A stretch of 64,000 nt of DNA from Camarhynchus parvulus. Its lineage: Eukaryota; Chordata; Aves; Passeriformes; Thraupidae. The position numbers and the translations under genes were made by a program. The notes under the pieces are model-generated. The model searched no databases, was not told the origin of the DNA, and saw only the letters and a list, made by a program, of their open reading frames with translations. How positions within the stretch are numbered: the first letter of the stretch is position 1; each line of letters starts with the position of its first letter. The stretch lies in NCBI RefSeq assembly GCF_901933205.1, contig NC_044582.1, forward strand, positions 19,691,820-19,755,819, read 5' to 3'. Shown here one piece after another: positions 24,201 through 36,200 of the stretch.

Positions 24201-27200
24201 CACAACACTGGGAAACCCAGAAGGGATAAAACCTGCTCATGTCTCATAGCACAAAGGGCTTTAACACAGGCTTTGCAGCCTGGCTAATGCACCCAGCACC
24301 TCCCACAAGGATCCTGCTCAGGCAGGGCATCCTTGCTGTACCTGCACACCCCAGCTACACACCTCTCTCAAACGAGTTCTTGATGTCGTTGACTTCCACC
24401 TGGGAGCCAGGCACTCTGAAGATGCCCTGTTGCTGGAGGCCTGGAAGAGAACAATGCTTTAGGAGGGATTTCTGGAACTGCTGGGCAATACCTGCAGGTC
24501 AAACCAGCAGAACCCAGGAGTCGATGCACCAGACAGGCTTGGACCAAGCAGGGACAGCCTGCTGCACCTCACTTCTGCTCATGTTCTCCAACCACGGCCC
24601 CCAGATCAAGGTGCTGAAAGGGTGAGGGCTAATAAAACCTCACTACTGCCCAGTCAGCCAATGCCATGGAATTCTAAGCCACGGAGAACGGAGTGCAGGC
24701 AGCCCTGGGAGTCCCTGCAGGCTCTCACTGCTCACTCAGGTACTTTCTCCTTGGCAGGCTGCTGGGGCTGTGCTGAGCCAACTTACCATACAGATTGATG
24801 TAGCGGATGCAGCTTTCTACAACAAGTGGAATGGCCTGTCCTGAATCCTTCAGGAAAGGAAAGGAAAAGAGAAAAATTACTGGTTTATTGCTAACAAAGC
24901 ATGGGAAATGCATTAAAGACTGCAAAACCAGAGATTTGAAAATTAAAGCTGTGGAGTTTAGTAAGAGGACAGGCAGGAAAGGAGGTGTTACAAACATGGA
25001 GCCATCAAAGAGCGCTGAGGATACCGTGTACAGCCAAAAATGCCCAGGAAAGCTGTCACTAAGGTGTGTGAAACATTGCTGCTCCCTGTCTGGCTCAGAC
25101 AGGAGACTGCCACGAGGCATCACAGCTATTCCACCCCCAAGGTGGAATGCTGAGCTGAAATAAAACTTGTGCTATACCTGGCTGATGGAATAAGCTTCCC
25201 ACAACACAGCTTACAACAATATTTCCACCAAAGGAAAGAACCATTGTCAGCAGGTGCTAAAAAACCCAACAAACACCACTGGGAATGGAACCAAGTGCCT
25301 GAGTCTGAACCAGTGGTGAATTCTGGCTTCCCCCCAGGCCCCTTGTGGCAGAAGCTCAAGGGGACCGTGGGCCATGTCTGACAGCCCAAGGGGACACATT
25401 TCTCTTTGGGTTTTTCCAGCAGAGCACAGTGGCATCTCTGGGCAATTCCCTCTGTCTCGCAGATGGGAATCTGGGGTCTCCAGTAAGTACCTGATTCCTT
25501 GTTCGTGCATTCCTCCTTCCTCTGAGCACAAAAAAAGCAGCAGAGTGGAAAAAAGAGAACAGATTAAGCAGGGATAAGTTCAGTTAGAGGTAAGCATCTC
25601 CTTCGGAGGCCGTGAATGCTCAAATGCAATGGCAGCTTAGCAAGGGCCAACACAGGCCTTTGGGATTCCCACCCTCCCTCCCAAACCCCTTTGGCACACT
25701 GCATCCCAGCCTCAGTGACCTGCAGGGACAGCCTCTGGGATTTCCTCCCTGCCTGAACCTGTGGCCTTCCCAGGAGCCCGAGGACAGGGACAGAGCTTGC
25801 CTGGGGCACTGGGCAGCCATGGGGGCACTGGTGACCAGGGGACATCTGGGCAGCTGCCAATGGCCCAGCTGCCTGTGAGGCTGTACACCCCAAGGGCAGG
25901 CAGCCGTCCCCCAAAGGGTCTCTGCTAGCACGGGACAGTCCTGCTCAGATGGATTTCTAGAGCAGGTAATTCCTCCTTCTCAGTGCTGAACAGGCTGGGA
26001 TTTAATGAGCATTACTTTTTTAAAAAGCAGTTTAAGTCAGGAGTAATCACAAATCCTAACGGGATTACAGGCTTTGCCAGTGGGGTCAGCACTCCCCGTG
26101 CTGGTGCCGTGTACAGACACTGCCCTCGGGCTTAGGGCTGAGCTTGAGGCAATAAACCCCAGCCAGATGACGCCTATTAGTCACCTAATCCAACAGTTTG
26201 TCTTTACAGCTCCCCAAGTGTTTTCCCTGAAGCTTTCTCCAGAGCAGGATTACAGGACACGACTCTCAGCAGCTGGCAGGGGGTGAGCCAGCTGGGCTGG
26301 CTGTTACTGATGTCTTTGTGTGTAAGGCTGAGGGTCACCTGTCTGCCCTCCAACATGGACACCCCTACAACAGGATTTCTACCCCAGACTGACAGTCCTT
26401 GAAAGTGGGAAACACTTCTGGGGTCATTTTATCTTCCTTCTGAGCCACAAGGATGGATGACCACCAAAAAGAGGAAGGGGGTGTGTCTGCTGCTCCTTTG
26501 AGGGCTGGGCAGAGCTTGTGCAATCTTTCCCCCCAGGATGGGTAGAAGCAGCAGGACAATGAGGACACTCAGGCAGGACTGCCTCATGGTGCACATGGCC
26601 AGCAGCCATGGGTGGGGTCTGGAGCACACAGCTGATGGGACAGGAACACCAGGAATGCATCAGGGCAGCTATGGAGAGAAATCATCACCGAGGCAAAGCC
26701 GTGCTGGCCACGCCAGCTGGGTGCAGATGGGCCAGAGGGACCCCTGAGGATGGCAAGCAGCCAGGACAGGAAAGCCACCATTCCATTCCCAGCGTTCACA
26801 GACACTCCTACGGCAAGCCAGCAAGTACCTTAATGAATGTTTCCATATTGCCGTTAAAGAGTTTATGATTATAGACTGAGAGAGGCCTAGGTCTCCTCAT
26901 TTTCTGTGGCTTAGGGGGAAGGCAGGGGGGCCTGGGAGAAAATGGAACAAAATAAATCAACAAAACACCAACATAAATGCAAAGACAGGGTGAGAACTCA
27001 CAGGTTATAACTGAGAATAAAAAATCAAACAGAAGAGTCCCTCTGTGAGGATTTGATGTGCAGCTCCACACACCCTGCAGCCACTGACACTGGTGTGTCC
27101 CACACGGACACCACTGCAGCAGGAAACCAACAGCACTGGTGGCCAGCTGGATTTAACACCTGCCTCCCACCACCGCCAGCTCAGCACTCCCTCAGCCCGA

Positions 27201-30200
27201 ACAGGCACCAAGAGCAGCTGAGGAGATATATCCAAAATAAATACTATATCCACAGCTACCCCAGAAAATGCTGGGGTATTCCTGTTTGCTCCTAAACAGA
27301 TTTCACTCTGACACAGAAAGAGGCCAGAGTGAGGACAGTGGGAACACCTCCACAGTGCTGTATCTAACTTCTGTTTGGAACCCCAGGGATGGGGATGACC
27401 CTCCCACTGCTAGTGACCAAGAAGGCAGGGAGGCTGTGACAGGCTTCAGGGCAGTACTGAGGACACCAGAGTGCCACTTGCATTAATGCTATTCCCAGCC
27501 CAATTCCTCTGGATAATGAAGGACATACAGTGTCTAGATCTACAAAAAGGAGAAAAACACCACAAAATCCCAAAGAGATGTCTGCGCTGCCCTCTGGCCC
27601 AGGCTGTACTGATGTCTGCAGGGGAGAGAACACGACTGCAGACACACACAAAACTGAGTGCTGGGAGCCTTCGTGCAGGAGATCTCATGGAACAGACACG
27701 GACGCCACACAGAGCCCGGTGCAAAGGGGACAGTGGGGATCTGCTGGCTCCTTAATCAGATGCCTCTAATTAAGCAACTTGCCTGTACACTCCTACAGGT
27801 TCCAGCCACTCCTCTGAGGGCTAACGGGGGAGCAGAGGTGATGCTGCCTGTTGGGAGCAGCCCTGCCCCACACACTGCAGGGACTGCGCCTGCAGCCCCA
27901 GCCCTGCACACGCCCCTGGGGCCCCACAGCGCACACACCGAGGAGCAGGGCCAGCTCAGCTCCTCGGGGTGCCACTGCACAGCCCTGCTCTCTGAGCGTG
28001 GCTCTCTGTCCTGGCAGCACCTCGGTGCCCTGCTGGGTGCCCAGCCCTGGTGCTGGCAGCACAAGGAGCCTCCTTCCTGCCTGGCAAGGCAGCCCAGGCT
28101 GCACCATCTGCTTCTCCGCTTCTAACAGGGAACGGAGCTCTTGGGGCTGGTATTGTAAATTCTATTAAACACAAACAAGGTTGGAACAAGCCGACACACA
28201 GAGAGCATGTTCTAGGGAACTGTTTAGAGGCTTTGCTGGCCTGTGTCTTGCTGTCAGAACACCAGCACACTCCTAGCAAGCCACTGGAGCTCTGTGGAGA
28301 TGCTCCATGGACTGGACACAGATCAAAGCCTCCTCTCTGTCACATCTGCCCCAGCCCTATCTCCTGCAGTAGAGGGATGAAGTCTGTGATAGAGGCATGC
28401 TCTGCACTCACAGGTAAAGCAGCCAGAGCTGGGAGAGGATTTCAGGGAGGTATTAAAGTCCTCAAAGGAAGAGGGATGGCAGGGAGTGAGTGGACACCTT
28501 GGTGTCATCCTGTCTGAACACAACCCCACCTCAGCTACGCTCCAGGGCATTGCACTGTGCTGACAAAGCACATCCAGGCACATCAGAGCCAGCCAGGCAG
28601 AAACCACACTGCAGCAGAACCAAGGGCTGCTTGCCATCCCCCTGAGCCCAGCAGTCCAGGCCATGCAGCTGGGAAGCAGGATGTGGGGCACAGGGACTGC
28701 CAGCACAGGGGGCTGAACCCCACCAAGCTGCACCAGCAGCAAAGCAAACCCCCCTTCCCACAGCCCCCTCCTGCCAGTGCCAGCCCTCCCCAGGAGCAAA
28801 TAAGGGGAAGAAAGTGCTCACCTGGTTGTTCCACACTCAGCTCTTTCACCTGTAAGAAACACAAGTTCCCATCATCCCTCCACATCAGCCACCAGCAAAG
28901 GACTGCAGAGCCCAGCTGCACAGGAGCTCACCCCCTCACTGCTGGCTCCTACCCCCCAAGGAATGGCTTCCAGCAGAGAGAAGCTGCATTTGGGGAGGAG
29001 AGATGCCCACCTGGTGCCCCCACCATTAAAGACAGATTACAAATCCGGAGGGAGAAGATTAGAATCTTCTGGGGGAGAAGAGGGAGAGGAAGGAAGGAGG
29101 CAGAGAGTGGGAGTGAGTGGCAATCTCTGCTGCTGGAGAAGTAACCCAGCACTTCAGCACACAGTTTCAGATTCAAAGAGATTTCCCCATGTGCACTCCC
29201 AAAGAAAAGTGGGAGGAGAAATCCAAGGAAATCATGGGTTTGTGTGTCACTGGTTAGGCTGAGCAGCAGCAGCCAGGCACAGAACCCTCAGTCACTCAGG
29301 AGAACACACACAGGGGAGGCTGGCAGATGACACATAGTTTAAACCCTCTCAGGTGATGGGAGGATCCTCCCTGGACCTGACCCCAACTCACCTTCTCCCA
29401 GAGTCTGCTTCAGCAGGTCGTGTTTAGCCTGGAGCTTCGTGATGAGGTTACTGCCATTCAGATACTCCTTAAATTTCTGGAATTAAAGAACAAAGGGGTG
29501 GGTTAAGCACACAGCCCCCAGTGGATGCTCACTGCTGCCGGGGGGCTCGGGAGGCTGCAGGCTGCACCAGCTGTGCTGCAGGGCTCAGCAGGCTCTGATC
29601 ACTTCTCCCTGCCCCAGCCCCTGCCCTGATGGTCTTATGAGCCTGGTCTCCTTGGAGCTGCCCCTCCTGCCTGGGAACGCAGGGAGGGACAAAGAGTTCA
29701 AAGCTGGCTTTCTTTTGTCAGGCCTCTGGGAACAGCCTAGGAAATCAAAGCAGCTTTCCCTGCACTGCCAAGGCTTCGCCTCTGTGCAAACCAACAATGG
29801 CAAGCAAGAACTCCCAGTGCTGAGCCCAGGGACTGCCAGGTGCCCCATGCAGCTGGTGACACTGTGCACAACAACTGCCATCCCCCAGCGAGGCTGTCAG
29901 ACACCCAGAACACTCCAGAGCGAGGCATTACACAGGTGAGAGCACAGAGGGAGACAAGAGATGGAAAACGGAAGATGGAGAATGGGAAAGATCAAATCTC
30001 TGCAAAAACCATTAAAGTAATCCCAAGCACAATTCCAAATGAAAATTGCAATTCCCCCCAGTTTACAATAATATTACTAAGAGAAAGCAGAAGCTCTTCT
30101 AGGCATATATAATACATCACAAGATGCTGTTAACTGTAGGCTGTGACCCACACTGAAATGAGGGAGACTTCTGGTGAACTCATGGCTGCTGCCTGTATTT

Positions 30201-33200
30201 CAGGTACCAGAACAGAGACCTGAGCCCTGCCTGGGAGTGCAGCATGAGAGCTGCAGGGCAGGCACACACACCACAGCCCTGCTTTTGTGCCTTCCTTGGC
30301 ATGTCAGTGGCTTCAGCTCATCCCTGGGCCAAGGGCAAATTTAAGCTGTAAAGGCTAGAGAGGAAGACTTGGCTCATAGTTCACAGTCCTGAAGGCCTTT
30401 ATGAAGAGACCCTGGATGGTGGCCCATGGTGAGGCCATCTGGAGTCTGCACCCTGCTCTGAGCCTCTCCTACTCCACTCAGTAACTTTTGAATCTCATCT
30501 GGCTGCTCCAGTTGTTCCTTCAAAGAGAAAAACGAGGCAGGCACTGGATTGTCAGTCCCTGTGTAGTGCCCTGCTACTGAAATGCATTCCAGACCCAAAT
30601 CTGACAGAAGACGAGTACTTAAAGAGACTGAATTGGTTCTTGCTCTTCACTAATGAGCTCTTAACTGGGCCTCAGCCCTGGCAATTAATGCTTCGTGTCC
30701 TGTATGCCTGAGCTGAGACTCACAGTGAAATAGAACATTTCAGTCTCCTGCTGGTTGGCTCTCCTCTTGGCAATGTTGATTTTGCTCATGTAGGTCTCTG
30801 ATGCAGCTGATTTGACCGACTCAGTGGAGCGGCTGTGCTGGAAGGCATCTGAAACATCAAAATCTTCCACTGTCAGCATGTCCTGCAAGGTCTGCATCGT
30901 GGCATCCAGCGTTTTCCGTACCTATTGGAAATGGGACAGCGTGGGTTTGAGGCAGACTGGGAAAAGGACACATCTTGAGCCAAAACAACCCCTCAACAGG
31001 CAGCGCCTGAGCCCTGGGCTAGCACTGGCTGCAGTCTGTGGGCACTTCCAGCTCTGCCACAGGAGGGGCTGACACCTGAGCACACCAGGAAAGCTCCAGT
31101 GGAAGAAAGGCTCAGCAGTGCTGCCCACAGAGCCCAGCCCTTACCTCTTCATTCTCTATCTTGAGGGTGGCCAGCCGAGACTGCAGCTGGTGGTACCGCA
31201 TCAGCAGCTCGGTCTGCACAGGCTGCTGGGCGCTCACCTGGCACACCTGAGACAGGAGACATTCCACAGGTCATGCACGGACCTGACACACATTTCCATA
31301 CCCACACCATTCCCTCCAGCCCCCACAAGCTCCTGGCAGCCTCCAGAGAGGCTGTGTTGCCGTGTGTCCTGTGAGCAGTGCCCTGGACCCAGGCCAGCAC
31401 CGAGGGTTTCTGCCATCTCCCAATTACAGCAGGTTAATCACAGCTCCCCTGCGCAGATCTGTGGGGCAGAGAGAGCCAAACCATGGGCTCCCTAATTGGG
31501 ACAGACATGGAGCAAGAGGCAGCCTGAAAGGAGGAACCCTAACGAGCCCAGAGTCTCATTAGGAAGGGAAACATGAACGGCAGCGTGTGAAGGCAGCAGA
31601 GAGGGGTGAGGAGTCCGGAACAATTCCGCAGTGATGGTTTAGAGGAGAGCCAGGCCCCTGCGCAGCCCCGCAGGTGAGCACGTTACCTCATCCCCCATGT
31701 GTGGCTGGAACTCGAACTTGAGCGGCGGGCAGAAGACCTGGTTGCACATGTCCATGATGGTGTGCTTGTCGCTCCGCGCGTCCAGGTTGTCCACGGCGTT
31801 CTCGATGACGTCCAGGCCCTCGTGCCGCGACGTCTCCAGGTTGTACTCTGCAGACAGGTACGTCCTGAAGGTGCGAGCGAGGCTGGCGTGGAACCCCAGA
31901 TCACAGCACTGGGAAACACAAAGGAGGCTCTGGTCACACAAACTCCCAAAGCATTTTGCAAGGCTCTCAAACACAGATGGAGCTGAACATGGCAGCGGAC
32001 ACCATGCCCTATGGTGTGGGCACATCCTGCTCTGTCCCTGGACAGCCGTGCCTGCCTCCCACCACGGAGCAGCTCCTCATGCTGCTGATCACTCTCATGT
32101 CTGTCTTAGGGAATATGATAAAACTTGTGAGTTAATTGCTGCCAAAATATTGTGCTTTAGACAAAAAACTGGTTTTAAACATTGTCCCCACTATAACTGA
32201 ATTTGGCATGTCAAGTGTCATACCAGCACAGGGATTTGCTGCCCTGAAAGCTCCATCAGAGCTGAGCCAGTCCAACCTGTGACCAATCCCCACCTTGTCA
32301 CCCAGCCCCGAGCACTGAATGCCATGTCCAGCTAGTCCTTGAATACCTCCTGGGATGGAAACTCCACCACTTCTCTGGGCAGCCCATTCCAGTGTCTGAC
32401 CACCCCTTCCATGAAGAAATACTTCCTGAAATTCATATTGATAAACTCGAAGTGAAGCCCAAGAACTCAGCTGGTGCCACAAGCAGCTCTGACCCAAGAA
32501 GCCATCTCATGCTTGGTGCCAATGTGAGGTGACACTGCTCGGCTCAGATCACATCATGGCAGGGTTGTGCTGGCTTCAGCCTCTGCTAAAACCAGCAGCA
32601 GCAAAGCTACACAGCATCAATTTCCAGCCCCACTGTCCCTCCTAGCCTTTAAAACCTGTGAAAACTCATGTACAATAATGAGCAGTTTTGCAAAAACTAT
32701 CAAATTGTCACAGCTCTCCATTTATCCTGCTTCTGTTTAGCCTCTAATCACATTAATGGAGAGTATGGGCAGTTATGACTGGCACAGACCTGCCTTAAAA
32801 AAATCAACAAGCAACACTAAAAAGATAAGGGGTGAATTTCCATTTGCTGCTCGGGGCAAACCCTCATTCTGTGCTGCAAGTCTCTCCCACGAGACAGTTT
32901 CAGCATGAACACCCATACGACCACTGCAGGTTGTACAGAAACCCCAGAGCTGGAACAATGCAGCCGAGGGGCTGCACACAGACGGGGCAGGGACCAGGGC
33001 CAGGACCCCTGTGCCAGCACTGGGGGAGGACCAGCACTGCTGCCCTGACCAGCTGACCCAGCCCTGTGCCCTGGGAACGGACTGTGCGCTCCCCAGCACC
33101 TCCCACCCCCTGAAATCACAGCTACTTTGCTACAGAAAACAGTCCCAGGAGGAAATATGTGCCACTGATCACGGATGGGAATTCCCAAAGCACACAAACC

Positions 33201-36200
33201 CGAGCCACTACAAGGCAAAGCACTGAACGGCACAGAACTCAAGCAGAGGGGCTCAGGGCATTGCCAGCTGCTTTTAGGACAAAATTCCATGTGAAATGTT
33301 TCCCCTTTTTTGCTGCTGGGCTCGCACTGAAGCCGGCAGTGATTTGCAGTGCCCAGAAATCAGCTGCTCCTGAAAAGCAGGGCGGCACCTCCCGCACACT
33401 GCAGCCCTTGAAGCCCCTGGTGATCAGCACGGTTGCTTCACACACGGGTGCCCAGGGAAGAAAAGACAGAGCAGGGATTTCCACGCAATTCCCAGAGGAA
33501 CACACAATGGGGAGGGGAGACGAAAAAGGAAGAAAAAAGACTTCAAACCAATGCTCCCAGCCCCAGAACAAATGGCATTTTCTCACCCCTCTCATCCCTT
33601 TGATGGCAAATAAATTAGAACCACAAATAATAATCCCAGCCCTTCCGCAGCGCCTTTCATCTGCCAAGCTCAGAGCTCCCCAAGCATTAATTCATCACGG
33701 CTGGTAACACCCTGCAAGGGCTGGAAATATCCCAGCGTTCAGCCTGAGAAACAAACCGGCTCCTGCAGCTCAAGCAAGCACATTTGGCCAAAACACCATG
33801 GGAGCAGCCAAATACCTGTGTGCCTGCCCCTGCCCACCCCAGAGCTGCACGGGGGCACTCCTGGGCTCTGGGAGAAGGAAATGCACTCAGTCCCTCTGTT
33901 ATCTGGGAGGCTGAGCCTGCACATGACAGAGCTCAGCCAGCCCCACGCCTCAGACCTGAGCAAGTGGAGTAACACCTGAGTAGCACCTGCGTGCTCTGCA
34001 AGCCACCCCTAAACATCCCAGGCAGAGCAGTAATGCCCCTGCCTCCCCACGACCAGCACTGCCTGCAAACAAAGAGCCCAACTCATTTGCTCTGCTCTGT
34101 TCCCTCTTCTCTGCATTTTTTTCTTTATCTGTTTTTAAAAAAATATTCTGCATTATTTTTAATTATATGCATAATATATAATAATTATATGTTTATTTTA
34201 ATTTCTGGCCTCTACTCTCTTGACATTGCTGCAAAATCCAGAGCTGTACTGTGCGGCAAGTAAATCACAGAATCCCAGAATGGTTTATGTTGGGAGAGAC
34301 CTAAAGATGATCCAGTTTCAACCACCCTGCCATGAACAGCGACACTAGCCCAGGTTGCTCCAAGTCCTGTTCAACCAGGTCAGTAAAGCCAACTGAGGAT
34401 ATTTGGCATAACTATTTCAGCTGCTGTTTCTGTTCCCTAACTTGACTCAGCTAATTTTTCCAGGGACCAAGCAATTCCACAATTCCATGTAATGCTGAAT
34501 TTCCTCAGAGTTTCCCTCCTTTCCTGGCTTGTCTCAGATACAACAATCACTAATCCATAGGGAAGTGGGCTACTGTTCCAGAAGGACTCAGAGGAGGCTG
34601 CACACGTTTTGGCAGATCAGTTTGTATGCAAACTGCCTGTTCCATTTTCTCTGCTGAATCTAGTGACACCTTTCATGTGACCACTTCAAACTATCTTGCA
34701 GCCATTTCCCAGAGAACTCCAGAGGGACGGATAAGGAGCTTTATCTCCTCTTCACATACGTGGCCGAAAAGATTAACTTGGTGACACAGTTAATGACAGT
34801 AATGAGACAAGCCCAGGCGCTTAAACAGACACACGTGCCATCCGAGGAGGAGGCCCCGTGGTGCACTGACAGTCCACGGCTAATTTGATCTATCTCTATA
34901 TTCTTCCCTTCCTTTCTAGGACAAAACAACAAGGTCACTGGAGACAGGGGGGCAGACGGCTCTGCGCCCCTTCACGGCTCCTCTGATGGGCTTCACAGTT
35001 CTCATTAAGCCGCAGCCCTGGGAGGCGTCCCTCCCTCCCGGAGCAGCTGGGGCCTCTGCCTCACCAGAGCAGGAGTGGAGCACGGCTTTGTCACCAGCCA
35101 CTGCTCTGCAGGGACACCCAGGGAGCAAGTGATGGCAAGGCTGTGCCCAGAGATGACACTGAGGCAGCTGGGATTTGGGGGAAACGCCGGTAAATTGGCT
35201 CTGCAGCATCCTGACGGTTCAGATTTGTGTGAAATCAGCAGCTGCACGTGGCAATTTGTACTGGAGATGGAGGGTGTGCAAGCCCTGTCGCCTCTCCCAT
35301 GTCCCAGAGAGCCAGCCCAGTGCATCCCAGGCTCAGAGCTGCCCTGGGCTCAGAGTGTGCCCAGCCGGGCTCAGAGGGTGCCCAGCCGGGCTCAGAGTGT
35401 GCCCAGCCAGGATCAGAGTGTGCCCAGCCGGGCTCAGAGTGTGCCCAGCCGGGTTCCCGCTCAGTGTGCCCAGCGGGTCAGAGTGCCCGTCAGTGTGCCG
35501 CCGTCAGAGAGTGCCAGCCGGGATCAGAGTGTGCCCAGCCGGGCTCAGAGTGTGCCCAGCCGGGCTCAGAGTGTGCCCAGCCAGGATCAGAGTGTGCCCA
35601 GCCGGGCTCAGAGTGCCCAGCCGGGCTCAGAGTGTGCCCAGCCGGGCTCAGAGTGTGCCCAGCCGGGCTCTCAGCCGTCAGGTGTGCCCGGTCAGTGTGC
35701 CAGCCTCAGAATGTGCCCAGCCGGGCTCAGAGTGTGCCCAGCCGGGATCAGAGTGTGCCCAGCCGGGCTCAGAGTGTGCCCAGCCGGGCTCAGAGTGTGC
35801 CCAGCCAGGATCAGAATGTGCCCAGCCGGGCTCAGAGTGTGCCCAGCCGGGATCAGAGTGTGCCCAGCCGGGCTCAGAGTGTGCCCAGCCGGGCTCAGAG
35901 TGTGCCCAGCCAGGATCAGAGTGTGCCCAGCCGGGTCTGCCGGATCAGAGTGTGCCCAGCCGGGCTCAGAGTGTGCCCAGCCGGGCTCAGAGTGTGCCCA
36001 GCCGGGATCAGAGAGTGCCCAGCCAGGATCAGAGTGTGCCCAGCCAGGATCAGAGCATGGCTCATGCAAGCTCAGCTCACACATCCAGTATTTTGTTTCT
36101 TTGGTGAACAGGCTTCATAATTGGGGAAATTTCATTGCTCCATGTTAAAGATGCTTTAGCTGAAGTCCCTGAAGGGATTTCTGGAATGTGGGAGAAATGC

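Noticed and set aside
35075..36148. 357-codon and related plus-strand frames as a repeat protein
   Set aside because: Produced by a stop-free 21-bp minisatellite; no conserved start or domain.
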